NCBI GenBank assembly: GCA_002716585.1
Contig: PBBL01000013.1
Span: forward strand, 33,731-97,730
DNA from: Myxococcales bacterium
Lineage (GTDB): Bacteria; Myxococcota_A; Bradymonadia; Bradymonadales; GCA-2716585
Length of the DNA stretch: 64,000 nt
Direction of reading: 5' to 3'
Shown: positions 47,707-57,357 of the stretch, piece after piece
Position numbering within the stretch: position 1 is the first letter of the stretch
Layout: every line of letters starts with the position of its first letter
Notes under the pieces: model-generated
Database searches by the model: none
Told to the model about the DNA's origin: nothing
What the model saw: the letters and a program-made list of their open reading frames with translations, nothing else
Program-made: the position numbers and the translations under genes

Positions 47707-48585
47707 TCACCCCTCCTCGGCTGGCAACGCGAACCCGCCGCGGGTCTCGTGGACCTGGTACACCGCGATGTACGCCTCGGGGTCGATTCGGAGGATGAGG
47801 CGCTGGAGCCTCAGCACCTCCGAGCGGGCGACGGTCATGTAGAGCGTGTCGCGCGGCTCCTTTGTAAACCCCCCGTGCCCCTTGAGGACGGTGACGCCGT
47901 AGCGCTCAAGCGCGTTCAGCTCCTTGAGGAGCGCCTCGTTGCGGTCGCTGATGACCAACAGCGACCGCGTCGCGCTGAAGCCGTAGAGCGCCGTGTCCAG
48001 GGTGCGGGCGGAGACGAAGCTCAACATCAACGCGATCATCGCCGCCTCCAGGCCGAACATCACCGCCGCGCCCGCGAACACGAGCATGTTGAGCCCCAGC
48101 ATCGCCTGCCCCGGGGCGACGCCGAACTTCAGCTTGAGGATCCGCCCGATGATGTCGATCCCTCCTTGAGTCCCTCGCCCCCGAAAGACGACCGCGAGGC
48201 CGATCCCCTCGATGATCCCCCCGTAGAAGATCACCAGGAGGCGATCGGCGGTGGGGTGGGGGACCCAGGGCCCCAGGAGGTCGATCGCCAGCGAGAGGGT
48301 GACGACGCCGAGCAGGGTCCGGGTCAGGAACCGCCGCCCGCCCCCGAACTTCCAGCCGAGCGCCAGCAGCGGCACGTTGAGCGCGAACAGGAGCGCGCCG
48401 ACGGGCGCCCCGAGCGTCCTGTTGATGATGATCGCGATCCCGGCCACGCCCCCGACGATGAGGTCGTTGGGGAGCACGAAGGCGTTGTAGCCCACCGCGC
48501 TGATCAGCGCGCCGAGCACCACGAGCGCGTAGTCCATGGCAGAGCGAGCCCGGCTGGGGGGGCGAGGGAGGGAGATGTCGTCCAT
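47707..48585 (-). CDS. YitT family membrane protein
   Basis: A 292-residue protein; five or six membrane helices (about residues 15-200), for example ALVVLGALISAVGYNAF, GVAGIAIIINRTLG, VGALLFALNVPLLALGW and GGIIEGIGLAVVFRGRGTQGGIDI. A cytoplasmic DUF2179-like domain follows (KELNALERYGVTVLKGHGGFTKEPRDTLY). The family is of unknown function, and transport has been proposed. It lies 54 bases downstream of the glycosyltransferase stop on the same strand. Confidence 0.88.
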   Translation of the reverse strand: MDDISLPRPPSRARSAMDYALVVLGALISAVGYNAFVLPNDLIVGGVAGIAIIINRTLGAPVGALLFALNVPLLALGWKFGGGRRFLTRTLLGVVTLSLAIDLLGPWVPHPTADRLLVIFYGGIIEGIGLAVVFRGRGTQGGIDIIGRILKLKFGVAPGQAMLGLNMLVFAGAAVMFGLEAAMIALMLSFVSARTLDTALYGFSATRSLLVISDRNEALLKELNALERYGVTVLKGHGGFTKEPRDTLYMTVARSEVLRLQRLILRIDPEAYIAVYQVHETRGGFALPAEEG

Positions 48586-48639
48586 GTCGTCGTGTGTGGG
48601 TTGAGGGGGGTGTTGCGGCGAGGGGCGCCTCAGCGGGCG

Positions 48640-51315
48640 TCAGAAGCGGGTGATCTCGACCTGGCCGAGGTTGACCCGGTTTTGCCCATCGTGGGCGGAG
48701 CGCGGCGTCACCTTCATCCGTCGGCTCCCCAGGAAGAAGCCCATGTACATCGTGTAGCGCCCCACGTTGGAGCCGTGATCGACCAGCAGCCGCTGCGTGT
48801 CGACGACGTAATCGCCCGGGATCCAGTGGTTCGTGGTGAAGGTGCCGTCCACCGGGTGGTGATCGCCATTGATGCGGTTGCCTGGGTAGTCGACGTGCAG
48901 GAAGATCTGGTAGCTGGAGCTGACCCGCTTGAGCACCTTGAAGTAGTAGCGCATCACCATCACCTCGCCGAGGCGGAAGCTGGGCAGCTTCCCCTCCTTG
49001 AGGAGCGCCTGGAGGCGCGCCTGGGCCTCGGGCGTCGGGTTGCCCCAGCGATCGACCTCGTCGGTGTGGTAGACCTCGACCCCGATCATCTGCACCCGGC
49101 CGTCGAACTGCGGGTACTGTCGGACCCCCTTGGCGTCCTTGAAGATGGTCGAGATCGCGGGCTTGGGCTTGCCGTCGACGATGGCGTGGGCGATCGGGGA
49201 CATCTCCGTCTCGCCCTCGCCGAGGATGTTGCTGGCGAGCAGGAAGCGGCTCGACGAGTCGTCGATCACGTGGACGTTGCGACGGGGCTTGCCCGAGCGG
49301 CGGATCTCGTAGTTCAGGCTCCCCAGGCGGTCGCGGGGGAAGATCATGAAGAAGCGCGACTCGTCCTTGAACTGGGACTTGAGCTTCGTGAGCGTGATCG
49401 GCTCGTAGCCGGACAGGTAGTAGGACGTGTTTGGCGTCCCCATCTGGTAGGTGTAGAGCGGCTGCTCGCCGCCCGGGTCCCGCTCCTGGTAGGTGTCGAT
49501 CAGCCCCTTGAGCGTCAGGTGGTTGCTCAGCTTGGGCACCCAGTGGAAGCCCATCAACACGGTGAAGGCGAGCGCGAGCACCGCGAACAGGAGCGCGAAG
49601 CGCGACGGCACCTCAAGGAGGCGCAGCCCGGTGCCCAGGTGGCCCTCGGTGTGGGCGCGGATGTCGGCCTCGATGATCGGGTTGGGCTCGTCGCCGGTCG
49701 TCGGCGAGGGGAGGTGCTCGCGCGCCTGGGCGAGCTGCGCCTCCGTGGGTTGCTTCTTGATGAGGCGGCGGTACCAGCGGATCGCGGTGCTCGCGACGCT
49801 GAAGGTGAACACGGCGATCGCCCCCATGATGGCGTAGCGCATCACCTTCAGCGACGCGCCGTAGCTGAACGACTCGGGCAGCTCCAAAGAGCCATCGGTC
49901 AGCAGGGGGCCGAGCAGCTCCTTGGGGTAGCGGTCGAGGTCCTTGCAGAGAAAGAGCGCCATGAGCACCATGGCGAACCCCATCACCCTCACCCGCAGCG
50001 GTCGCGACCGCAGCCGCTGCCAGAGCGCGTCGTCGGTGAGCATCAGCGCCCCGGCGACGCCAAGCGCGCCGATCCCGGGGAACAGGTACCGCTCGTGGAG
50101 CGTGCCCAGCACGCCGATCACCAGCGCCGAGACGATGAACCAGAGCGCCACCAGGCGACCGCTGTCGAGCGGGGCCAGCGGGCGCAGCGAGGCGTCGGCG
50201 GGCGGCATCGGCGGGTTGTTGGCCCCCTCGTCCGGGCGCACCATCAGGATCAGCCCGAACGGCCCGAGCAGGACCCACGGGAATGCGGCGAAGCCCACCT
50301 GGCGGACCCAGAAGTCGAACGTGACGTGGCGCGGCAGGGCGTTGCTGGTCGCCAGGTGGTTCTCCAGCAGCAGCTCAAAGGCGGCGAAGCCCTGCGCGCC
50401 GCCCGCGTCGCCGCCGTACATCGACGCCATCAGCGCCGCCGCGCCCAGCGGCAGCGCCAGGCACAGCCCCGCGCCGACCTTGCCGAGCGCCTTCATCGCC
50501 GGGGTGCGGTGGGTGGCGACGACGCCCGCCAGCAACAGCGCGCCAGGGACGCTGCCCATGAGGATCTGAGACGCCTTCGGGTTCCACTCCTGCCACGCGC
50601 CCCACCCGAGCAGCCCGGCGGTCAGCGCCAGCGCGCCCGCGGTCGCGCCGATGAGCACGCCGCGCGGCGTCTCGGCCTCCGGGTCACCCTCGGCCAGCTG
50701 GGTCAGCCCCAGCGCGACGGCCAGCGCCAGCGGCAGGAACAGGCCCCACAGCCCCCAGCTCAGGACCGCCAGCCCCAGCAGGGCGGCGAGCAGCGCCTGG
50801 AGCCACACCGGGCGGTTGTCCGCGGCGCGCCCGACCAGGAGGCCGTAGACCGCCACGATCGCCATGAAGAGGCCGACGAAGACGCCGTTGCCCGCGAGGG
50901 TGGTCGCGGAGAGGACGATCTGCGGACAGGTCATCGCCGCCAGCGCGGCGATGAAGCCGCGGCGGTCGCCGAACGGCTCCCGAAGCCACGCGAACAGCGC
51001 GACGCCCCCGCCCGTCACCGCGAGCCCCATGGGGAAGCGCATGAGCCACTCCGCGCCGCCGCCCAGCGCCTGCCCCAGCCCGATGAGCCAGATCGTCAGC
51101 AGCGAGCGCGGCGCGGCGCGGCCGCCGAGCTGCGGGTTGAACCACTCGCCCGACTCCCGCATGGCCCGCGCGATCTCCGCCCAGGTCGTCTCCCAGGGTT
51201 CCCACAGGCCAAAGCGGGCCTGGGCCAGCGGCAGCACCACCAGCCCCAGCGCGAGGAGCAGAGCGAGCGCCAGCGGGGTCGAGAAGGCGTCGCGGTCAGG
51301 GGTTTCAGTGGACAT
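48640..51315 (-). CDS. GT39-like membrane glycosyltransferase (ArnT/PMT-2 type) with extra C-terminal domain
   Basis: The ATG at 51315 (MSTETPDRD) gives 891 residues; the frame extends upstream without support. About twelve membrane helices. The first periplasmic loop has the family motif EPWETTWAEIARAM, followed by GLWGLFLPLALAVALGL and LHERYLFPGIGALGVAGALML, as in GT39/ArnT enzymes that use polyprenyl-phosphate sugar donors. Residues after about 590 form a periplasmic part. The final stretch of about 150 residues (FDGRVQMIGVEV, SYQIFLHVDYPGNRI, DHHPV, HWIPGDYVVD, NRVNLGQVEI) is homologous to the first domain of the lipoprotein at 42529. Acceptor unknown; a lipid or surface glycan is likely. 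Confidence 0.82.
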   Translation of the reverse strand: MSTETPDRDAFSTPLALALLLALGLVVLPLAQARFGLWEPWETTWAEIARAMRESGEWFNPQLGGRAAPRSLLTIWLIGLGQALGGGAEWLMRFPMGLAVTGGGVALFAWLREPFGDRRGFIAALAAMTCPQIVLSATTLAGNGVFVGLFMAIVAVYGLLVGRAADNRPVWLQALLAALLGLAVLSWGLWGLFLPLALAVALGLTQLAEGDPEAETPRGVLIGATAGALALTAGLLGWGAWQEWNPKASQILMGSVPGALLLAGVVATHRTPAMKALGKVGAGLCLALPLGAAALMASMYGGDAGGAQGFAAFELLLENHLATSNALPRHVTFDFWVRQVGFAAFPWVLLGPFGLILMVRPDEGANNPPMPPADASLRPLAPLDSGRLVALWFIVSALVIGVLGTLHERYLFPGIGALGVAGALMLTDDALWQRLRSRPLRVRVMGFAMVLMALFLCKDLDRYPKELLGPLLTDGSLELPESFSYGASLKVMRYAIMGAIAVFTFSVASTAIRWYRRLIKKQPTEAQLAQAREHLPSPTTGDEPNPIIEADIRAHTEGHLGTGLRLLEVPSRFALLFAVLALAFTVLMGFHWVPKLSNHLTLKGLIDTYQERDPGGEQPLYTYQMGTPNTSYYLSGYEPITLTKLKSQFKDESRFFMIFPRDRLGSLNYEIRRSGKPRRNVHVIDDSSSRFLLASNILGEGETEMSPIAHAIVDGKPKPAISTIFKDAKGVRQYPQFDGRVQMIGVEVYHTDEVDRWGNPTPEAQARLQALLKEGKLPSFRLGEVMVMRYYFKVLKRVSSSYQIFLHVDYPGNRINGDHHPVDGTFTTNHWIPGDYVVDTQRLLVDHGSNVGRYTMYMGFFLGSRRMKVTPRSAHDGQNRVNLGQVEITRF

Positions 51316-51441
51316 GGCACTCTCTGGGAGCTGGTGCGAACAGATCGGGCAGGGGCGCGCGCCCCTGTCAACACAGGTCGATCTCACCGCCCCGGGGGCG
51401 CGGCGAATCGTACACACTCATGTCTGGGTTGGCCGCCGATG

Positions 51442-52299
51442 TCAATCGGTGGTGGGGGGCGCCGTCTCCTGGCGGGTCGGGGGCCGTAACAGCGGCGAGT
51501 TCGGGGTGGTGGACTTGTCGCCCAGCCCAAGCCCCTTGCGCAGGAGCGCGACGACGTCGCTGCGGTAATGCTCCTCGAACGTGGGGTCGAAGACGTAGCC
51601 CCGGATCGTCAGGCGCGTCATCAGGTCGTCGCTGCCGTCGGTGTCGATGAACACCTCGGCCGACTCGCGCAGCGACGCGTAGCGGCTCACCACCGCCGCC
51701 GTCGCGGCGACCTCGCGCGCCCGGTCGAGGTTCACCCCCGCCGGCAGCACCATCACGATCCGGACCTGGGCCTCGGTCGTCTCGGGGGTGACGTTGCTGC
51801 TCGTCTTGGTCAGGAAGTAGGAGTTGGGGATCTCGACCACGTGGCCGTCGAACGCCACCAGCTTGATGTTGCGCAGCCCGATCGAGGCGACCTCCCCCTC
51901 GTGCTCGCCGACCCGCAGGACGTCCCCCTCCTCAAACTCCCGATCGACGCTCATGATCACCCCGGCGATCAGGTTGCGGATCAGGTCCTGCGCCGCCAAC
52001 CCCAGCCCCAGCGCGACCGGCAGCGAGAGGATGAGGATCACCAGCGGCGACGCCTCAAAGAGGATCATGATGATCGCGCCCAGCCCCACGGCCCAGATCA
52101 CGAGCCGCAGCGTCGGCCCGTAGCGCTTGAGCGCCGAGCCGCGCCGCTTCCCCTCCCGGGCGCGCTGGATGAGCGCGTTGAGCGCCTTGGAGCACAGCCA
52201 CGTGACGAGGAGCGCGGCGCTGATCGCCAGTATGCGCCACAGCACCTCGGACGCGATGAAGAGCTCGGAGAGGGTTGTGAGGTAGTCCTCGGGGTTCAC
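51442..52299 (-). CDS. MscS-family mechanosensitive channel
   Basis: 285 residues. Three membrane helices; the pore-lining helix and beta domain match MscS: LGLGLAAQDLIRNLIAGVIM, then FEEGDVLRVGEHEGEVASIGLRN, VAFDGHVVEIPNSYF and a C-terminal VFIDTDGSDDLMTRLTIRGYV. It releases ions and solutes on hypo-osmotic shock. Start 27 bases behind the stop of the antiporter-ATPase gene, so it is last in the ion-transport operon. The C-terminus is Pro/Thr-rich. Confidence 0.93.
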   Translation of the reverse strand: MNPEDYLTTLSELFIASEVLWRILAISAALLVTWLCSKALNALIQRAREGKRRGSALKRYGPTLRLVIWAVGLGAIIMILFEASPLVILILSLPVALGLGLAAQDLIRNLIAGVIMSVDREFEEGDVLRVGEHEGEVASIGLRNIKLVAFDGHVVEIPNSYFLTKTSSNVTPETTEAQVRIVMVLPAGVNLDRAREVAATAAVVSRYASLRESAEVFIDTDGSDDLMTRLTIRGYVFDPTFEEHYRSDVVALLRKGLGLGDKSTTPNSPLLRPPTRQETAPPTTD

Positions 52300-52326
52300 G
52301 TGTCGGGTCCTCCTGCGTGTGGGCGT

Positions 52327-55300
52327 CTACAGCATGTTGTGCTGCTTGAGGCGCTCCGCGACCGCCTTGTAGAGGATGCGGTTGAGCTTGAACATGTTCT
52401 CGGTGCCGGGCTCGGCCTGGACGAGGCGCAGGTGAAGCAGGTACTGGAGCGTGGCCTGCGCCCTGGCCTCGTCCGTGCTGAAGACCTTGGCGAACTCACG
52501 GGCCGTCAGGCCGTTGTGGAGCACGATGCTGGCCAGCGCCAGCAGGTCCTCGGTGTCCAGCGTGCGCAGGAAGTCCAGCCCCAGCGGCGTGAGCGGGGTC
52601 ACCCGCAGCGCGGTGTCGCTGTCGGGCTGGAGCGACTGCATCCAGTGGAAGATCGCCAGCATCGGGTTGCCCCGGCTGTAGGCGTGGAGCTGGTCGAAGT
52701 AGGCCTCCTCCAGCACCGCCTGGCGATCCTCGGTCTTGTTGAGCAGCTGCGCCGTCATCAGCCGCACCTGCCGCCACCCCTCGATCTTGTTGGTGTAGAC
52801 CAGGTTGAAGCCGCTCGCCCGGTGGCGAGTCAGGATCATCTCCTTGAGCTCGTCGCGGGAGAGGGGCCTCAGCACGAGCGGGTGGGTGAACTGGTGCCCG
52901 ATCCGCTGCACCGCCTCCAGGTAGCGCCAGGCGTGGAGGTCCATGGTGATGATCCACAGCAGCGTCTCGCCGGTGTCCGACACGAGGTGCAGGAACTTGC
53001 GCAGCGTCTCCATGCCGTCCAGCGATCGCAAAAAGAGGTTCTCGGCCCCCTCCAGGATGATCACCGCCCGATCGCGGCGGCGGTTGAGCTTGGCGCGCAG
53101 CTGCGTCAGGCTCTGGGTCCTGCGCCCCCCGGCGATGCTCGACAGCTCGGCGGCCAGCTCCTCCTCGGTGGAGATGGTGTGGACGAGGCGGCGGCGGATG
53201 ATGGACATCCCGTACAGCCGCCGCTGGAGCGCCTGCTCGACGAAGCTCTGCCGACCCGCGCCGGGCTCGCCGACGATGGCGATCGTCGTGAACCGCCCGT
53301 GCAGCCACTGCTCCACCGCGCGGTTGAAGTGGTCGACCACCTCAGGGCGGGAGACAAAGAAGTCGGCCAGCTCGGTCAGGTTGGGGCTGAAGAGCCGCTT
53401 GTAGATGTTGGGCAGGTCGTCGGCCCCCCAGCGGTCGATCTGCTCGTCGAGCTGGAGCAGCTGGGCGGCCTGCGACTGGGCCTTGCGCTCCTCGTCGCCC
53501 TCCGCGTCCAGCCCGCGCCGCACCCCCTCGACGAGCGAGGTCCGCAGCGGCTCCAGGCGCGCCTCGTAGAAGGCCTTGAGCCGCTCCCGACCGCGCGCCA
53601 GCGCGCCCGTGGAGCGCTCCGTGGCGAGCTGCGACGCCTTGGTGAGGTCGCGCTGCACCAGGAAGGTGCGGATGCTGCTCTGGGAGTCGTCCTCGAACAG
53701 CGCCCGCACCCGGCGGATCTGCTTGACGGTCTCCTTGAGGATCAGCGCGTCGATCAGCTCCTTGACCTCGTCGATGTGCTGCGTCAGCCCCTCCAGCCGC
53801 TCCAGGCTGCGCTCGATCCCGCCCAACGAGAACTCGCGCGCCAGGGTGATCCCGGACGCCTGCTCGCGGCGCCCCTTTTGCGGCGCGCCGCCCGACTGGC
53901 GCGTCGCCCCGCGCGGCTGCCCCCCCGACTGCGACGCGTCGCTCAGCTCCGAGGCGGCCGCGTCGAGGTTGAAGTTGATCACCCGGCCCAGCTCGGTGAA
54001 CTCCGTCAGCACCCGGTCGAGGAGGATCTTCAGGCGCATGTCGGCGTCGGCCAGCGGGACGGTGACCTCACGCTCCAGCGCCTCCTGGAGGACGTCCTTG
54101 AGCGGGATCTCCTGCAACGACACCGACACGGGGGCGTTGTCGCTGCTGACCCCGGTGATCTCCGAGGAGGCGATCTGGATCTTGGGCAGCGCCCCTTCGG
54201 CGATCTCGCGCAGGCCGCCCCGCAGGCCGTCCAGCAGATCGTCGAAGCGCCTCGACTCGCGCACCTCCTGGATGTCCTCCAGGATGGTGTCGTGCAAAAA
54301 GCGCATGAGCATCGTCCGCTCGCGGGCGAGCTCCTTGCGCAGCGCCGCCGTCTCCATCGCGCCGGGCTCCAGCTTGGGTTGCAGCCGCACGCGGGCCTCG
54401 CGCAGGCGCTCCGACAGCTCGATGGGGTAATAGGCCAGGGTCGCCAGCAGCTCGCGCTCCAGGCCGCCCAGCGTGCGGCTGAGCGTCTGGCGCAGCTGCC
54501 CCTCGATCCGGGTCAGCTCCAGCTGCAGCTCAAGGCGGTTGATGAAGCCCTGGAGGAGCAGGCGCCAGTTCTGCACCTCGTCCATCATCCTCAACCGATC
54601 CTTGTGGGACCGATCGAACTTGACCGAGGGGTTGTAGCGGCGCGACGGCAGCTCAAACGTGCCCGCCTTGTGCGCCGCCGACAGCAGGTCGTGGAAGGGG
54701 AGCGCCAGCGCATGCCCGAAGCTCCGCTCGACGTCGGTCTGGTACGCCTTCAGGTCCTGGCGCGTGTGCTCGAACTCGCCCGCCGACCCCTCGCCGCCGC
54801 GCAGCTCGCGGATCCGCGCCTCGAAGAAGTCCTTGAGCTCAAGGGACGCCGGGCGGTGGTCCTCCAGCTGCTCGGGGACGCCGCGCAGCTCAGCCTCCAG
54901 CGCCTTGATCGCGGCCTCGGTGGGCTCCAGCGGCTGCGCCTCGTCGCTCGCCTCGTCTTCGCCCTGGGGCGCCTCGGCGGCGGCGGCGCGGCGCTCGGCG
55001 TGCTCAAACAGCTCCTCCACCGAGCGCCTCCACAGGATGGGGGCGTCGTCGAGGAACTCCAGCCCCTCGATGTAGATCGCCTCGGCCATCTTGTAGAGGA
55101 TCAGGATCTTCTGCCACGTGTAGAGCCGCTGGGAGCCCATCAGCTTGGCGGTGTCGGTGAGGTGATGGGGCACCTCCAGCTCGACGTGGTAGCGCGACAG
55201 GGACATCAGCGGCACGGTCCGCGTCCTGAAGCCGCCCGCCGCGCGTCCGAGGCGCTTGGCCGCCTTGTACCCCCGATCGATCAGGCCGTCGCCCTCGCGG

Positions 55301-57357
55301 GGCTCGAAGCAGGCGTCCTCCTGGGGGATCGTGACGTAGGACGCCTGCTCGGCGCACAGCGCCTCCACCTGGTCGAGGACGCTCTGGAGGGTCATCTCCA
55401 CCGGGTCCTGGTTGACGCTGGCTGGCCCCTCGACCTCGATCAGGTGCCGCAGCGCCTCGGCCAGCCGTGAGCGCCCCTCGCGCAGCAGCGCCTTGAGCGC
55501 TTCGCGATCGGCGCCCGGCGGCGCGACGTCGGCCGGGATCCGGTGGGTCCCCGGTGGCAGCGCCTCGACCGGGGCGCAGACCTCCCGGAGCTGCGTGAGG
55601 CTCTCTTCGAGCGCCCCGAGGATCGCCTGGTTGCCCTGCTTGAGGGTCGCCTCCAGCCGCGTGTTCCGCTCGTCCAGCGCGTCCACCTTGATCTGCGTGG
55701 CGATCGTGCGCAGGCGCTGCCGCATCCGCTCCAGCTGCTCGGTCAGCTTGCGCGACTCGAAGTCCGGCTCGGGGAAGCTGACCGCCGGCAGGCGCGCGCG
55801 CCCTTCGCTGACGTCGGGGCTCGCCTCCTCGCCCTCCTCCGAATCCCCCTCGGCGGTGTCGTCGGGCGCGGCGGCCTCACCGCTGCGGGTGAGCCCGATC
55901 TTCAGGAGCGTCGGCCCGGCGATGATGTTCACCAGGATCGTGGCCATGATGATCGTCTGCAGCTCGCTCGCCCAGGAGAGCCCCTTGCCGGCGGCGATCT
56001 CGACGATCGTCAGCGTCACGCCCGCTTGGGCGAACATCCCGTACCACAGGTACTTGCGGACCTTCTCGTTGCCGCCGATCAGCTTCACGCCCAGCTGCGT
56101 CGCGCCGAACATCGTCGCCGCCCGGACGACGATGTAGGTCAGCGCGATGACCCAGAAGGTCGGGATCGCCATCAGATCGAGCTTCGCCGAGGCGATCGTG
56201 AAGAAGACCACGAACGTCGGCAGCGACAGCCGCTCCAGCTCATGGATCATCTCGTGGCCGACGTCCCGGTGGTGCCCGTGGCCATGCCCGTGGCCGTGGC
56301 CGTGCTCGTCGCCGTGGCCGTGCTCATCGCCGTGGTCGTGGTCTTCGCCGAGGTGGGTCTCCGCGTCGAGGTCGCCGCCCTTGCGGCCGCGCCAGACGCT
56401 CCTGAGCCACGCGTAGATCTGATCGCCGTGGGCGACGACGAAGCCCGCGGCGATGAACAGCAGCAGCGCCTCGGCGTGGAACTGCGCCGCCAGCCAGTTG
56501 CCCAGGAAGACGATCCCCACCGTGAACAGCATCCGCTCCTGCTGAACCCACTTGATGTAGGTCCAGAAGACGCCGCCGAGGATCGCCCCGAGCGCGATGG
56601 CGCTCCCCAGCTCGGCGCCGATCTCCTTGAGCACCCGCAGCTCGAAGGGTTTGCCCGTCGTCAGCACCAACGCGATCGAGAGCATCAGCAGGTAGAAGGT
56701 GACGGTGCTGACGTCCTTGGCGATCACGAGCCCGAGGGTCAGGTTCTTGAGCGGCCCCTGAGCGCGCGTCTCGGACATGACGGCGAGGGTCGTCGCCGGG
56801 CTGGTGCCCACGGCGAGTGACCCGAAGATCATCGCCGCCCCGAGCACCACCGAGAACCCCCCGCCCTCCGGCAGGAAGGGCAGCGCGGGTGGGTACAGGT
56901 AGGCCAGCGCGATCACGGCGCCGCCGACGCACAGCGAGACCAGGACCGTCTGGGTCGCCAGGACCCCACCGATCGCCTTGGCGTCCTTCTTGAGTTGGCC
57001 GATGAGCAGCTCGCCGCCCGCGGTCAGCCCGATCAGCCCCAGCGCCAGCTTGTTGACCAGGCTCAGGTCGCGGATGACGTCGTTGTTGAACAGCGCCTTG
57101 GCTTCCGGGCCGAACAGGACGTGGGTGAGCGACGGCCCGAAGGCGATCCCGGTCAGGATGTAGCCCACCACCTTGGGCGGCCCGAGCTTCTGGACCAGCT
57201 CGCCGATGGTGTAGGCCGTCAGCAGGATGAAGCCCATCGCCGCGAGCGTCTTCGGCTCGAACGGCAGGATGTTCTGCCCGAAGTCGAAGGCCAACAGGGC
57301 GAGCATCACCAGGAACAGCAGGGTGATGATCAGCGCTTTGCGGAGGAAGCTATTCAC
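52327..57357 (-). CDS. giant CPA2 cation/proton antiporter fused to helical region and degenerate P-loop ATPase
   Basis: 1676 residues from a GTG that overlaps the trkH stop. Residues about 1-500 are a CPA2-type antiporter of about twelve helices (LVQKLGPPKVVGYILTGIA, LGLIGLTAGGELLIG, SPATTLAVMSE, GMFAQAGVTLTIVEI). A His/Asp/Glu-rich loop (residues 335-365) sits before the last helices. A cytoplasmic part of about 1170 residues follows. To about residue 1310 it is mostly charged helix/coiled coil with low-complexity Glu stretches. Residues about 1355-1676 are an AAA/STAND-like P-loop domain: Walker A GEPGAGRQS (Arg in the Lys place), Walker B-like VIILEGAENL, sensor-like LWIITMDLHAW, and a winged-helix-like end. 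The transport domain is certain; the ATPase activity is doubtful. MscS follows 27 bases downstream. Confidence 0.85.
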   Translation of the reverse strand: MNSFLRKALIITLLFLVMLALLAFDFGQNILPFEPKTLAAMGFILLTAYTIGELVQKLGPPKVVGYILTGIAFGPSLTHVLFGPEAKALFNNDVIRDLSLVNKLALGLIGLTAGGELLIGQLKKDAKAIGGVLATQTVLVSLCVGGAVIALAYLYPPALPFLPEGGGFSVVLGAAMIFGSLAVGTSPATTLAVMSETRAQGPLKNLTLGLVIAKDVSTVTFYLLMLSIALVLTTGKPFELRVLKEIGAELGSAIALGAILGGVFWTYIKWVQQERMLFTVGIVFLGNWLAAQFHAEALLLFIAAGFVVAHGDQIYAWLRSVWRGRKGGDLDAETHLGEDHDHGDEHGHGDEHGHGHGHGHGHHRDVGHEMIHELERLSLPTFVVFFTIASAKLDLMAIPTFWVIALTYIVVRAATMFGATQLGVKLIGGNEKVRKYLWYGMFAQAGVTLTIVEIAAGKGLSWASELQTIIMATILVNIIAGPTLLKIGLTRSGEAAAPDDTAEGDSEEGEEASPDVSEGRARLPAVSFPEPDFESRKLTEQLERMRQRLRTIATQIKVDALDERNTRLEATLKQGNQAILGALEESLTQLREVCAPVEALPPGTHRIPADVAPPGADREALKALLREGRSRLAEALRHLIEVEGPASVNQDPVEMTLQSVLDQVEALCAEQASYVTIPQEDACFEPREGDGLIDRGYKAAKRLGRAAGGFRTRTVPLMSLSRYHVELEVPHHLTDTAKLMGSQRLYTWQKILILYKMAEAIYIEGLEFLDDAPILWRRSVEELFEHAERRAAAAEAPQGEDEASDEAQPLEPTEAAIKALEAELRGVPEQLEDHRPASLELKDFFEARIRELRGGEGSAGEFEHTRQDLKAYQTDVERSFGHALALPFHDLLSAAHKAGTFELPSRRYNPSVKFDRSHKDRLRMMDEVQNWRLLLQGFINRLELQLELTRIEGQLRQTLSRTLGGLERELLATLAYYPIELSERLREARVRLQPKLEPGAMETAALRKELARERTMLMRFLHDTILEDIQEVRESRRFDDLLDGLRGGLREIAEGALPKIQIASSEITGVSSDNAPVSVSLQEIPLKDVLQEALEREVTVPLADADMRLKILLDRVLTEFTELGRVINFNLDAAASELSDASQSGGQPRGATRQSGGAPQKGRREQASGITLAREFSLGGIERSLERLEGLTQHIDEVKELIDALILKETVKQIRRVRALFEDDSQSSIRTFLVQRDLTKASQLATERSTGALARGRERLKAFYEARLEPLRTSLVEGVRRGLDAEGDEERKAQSQAAQLLQLDEQIDRWGADDLPNIYKRLFSPNLTELADFFVSRPEVVDHFNRAVEQWLHGRFTTIAIVGEPGAGRQSFVEQALQRRLYGMSIIRRRLVHTISTEEELAAELSSIAGGRRTQSLTQLRAKLNRRRDRAVIILEGAENLFLRSLDGMETLRKFLHLVSDTGETLLWIITMDLHAWRYLEAVQRIGHQFTHPLVLRPLSRDELKEMILTRHRASGFNLVYTNKIEGWRQVRLMTAQLLNKTEDRQAVLEEAYFDQLHAYSRGNPMLAIFHWMQSLQPDSDTALRVTPLTPLGLDFLRTLDTEDLLALASIVLHNGLTAREFAKVFSTDEARAQATLQYLLHLRLVQAEPGTENMFKLNRILYKAVAERLKQHNML

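Noticed and set aside
47749..51489. Open frame of 1246 codons on the plus strand
   Set aside because: Antisense to the yitT and glycosyltransferase genes, which carry clear family motifs; composition is His/Arg/Gln/Glu-rich without motifs.
51568..55470. Open frame of 1300 codons on the plus strand
   Set aside because: Antisense to mscS and the antiporter-ATPase; Leu/Arg/Gln/Glu low-complexity protein with no start signal.
56265..56362. Short tandem DNA repeat as a CRISPR or satellite
   Set aside because: It encodes the in-frame His-rich loop of the antiporter and lacks spacers.
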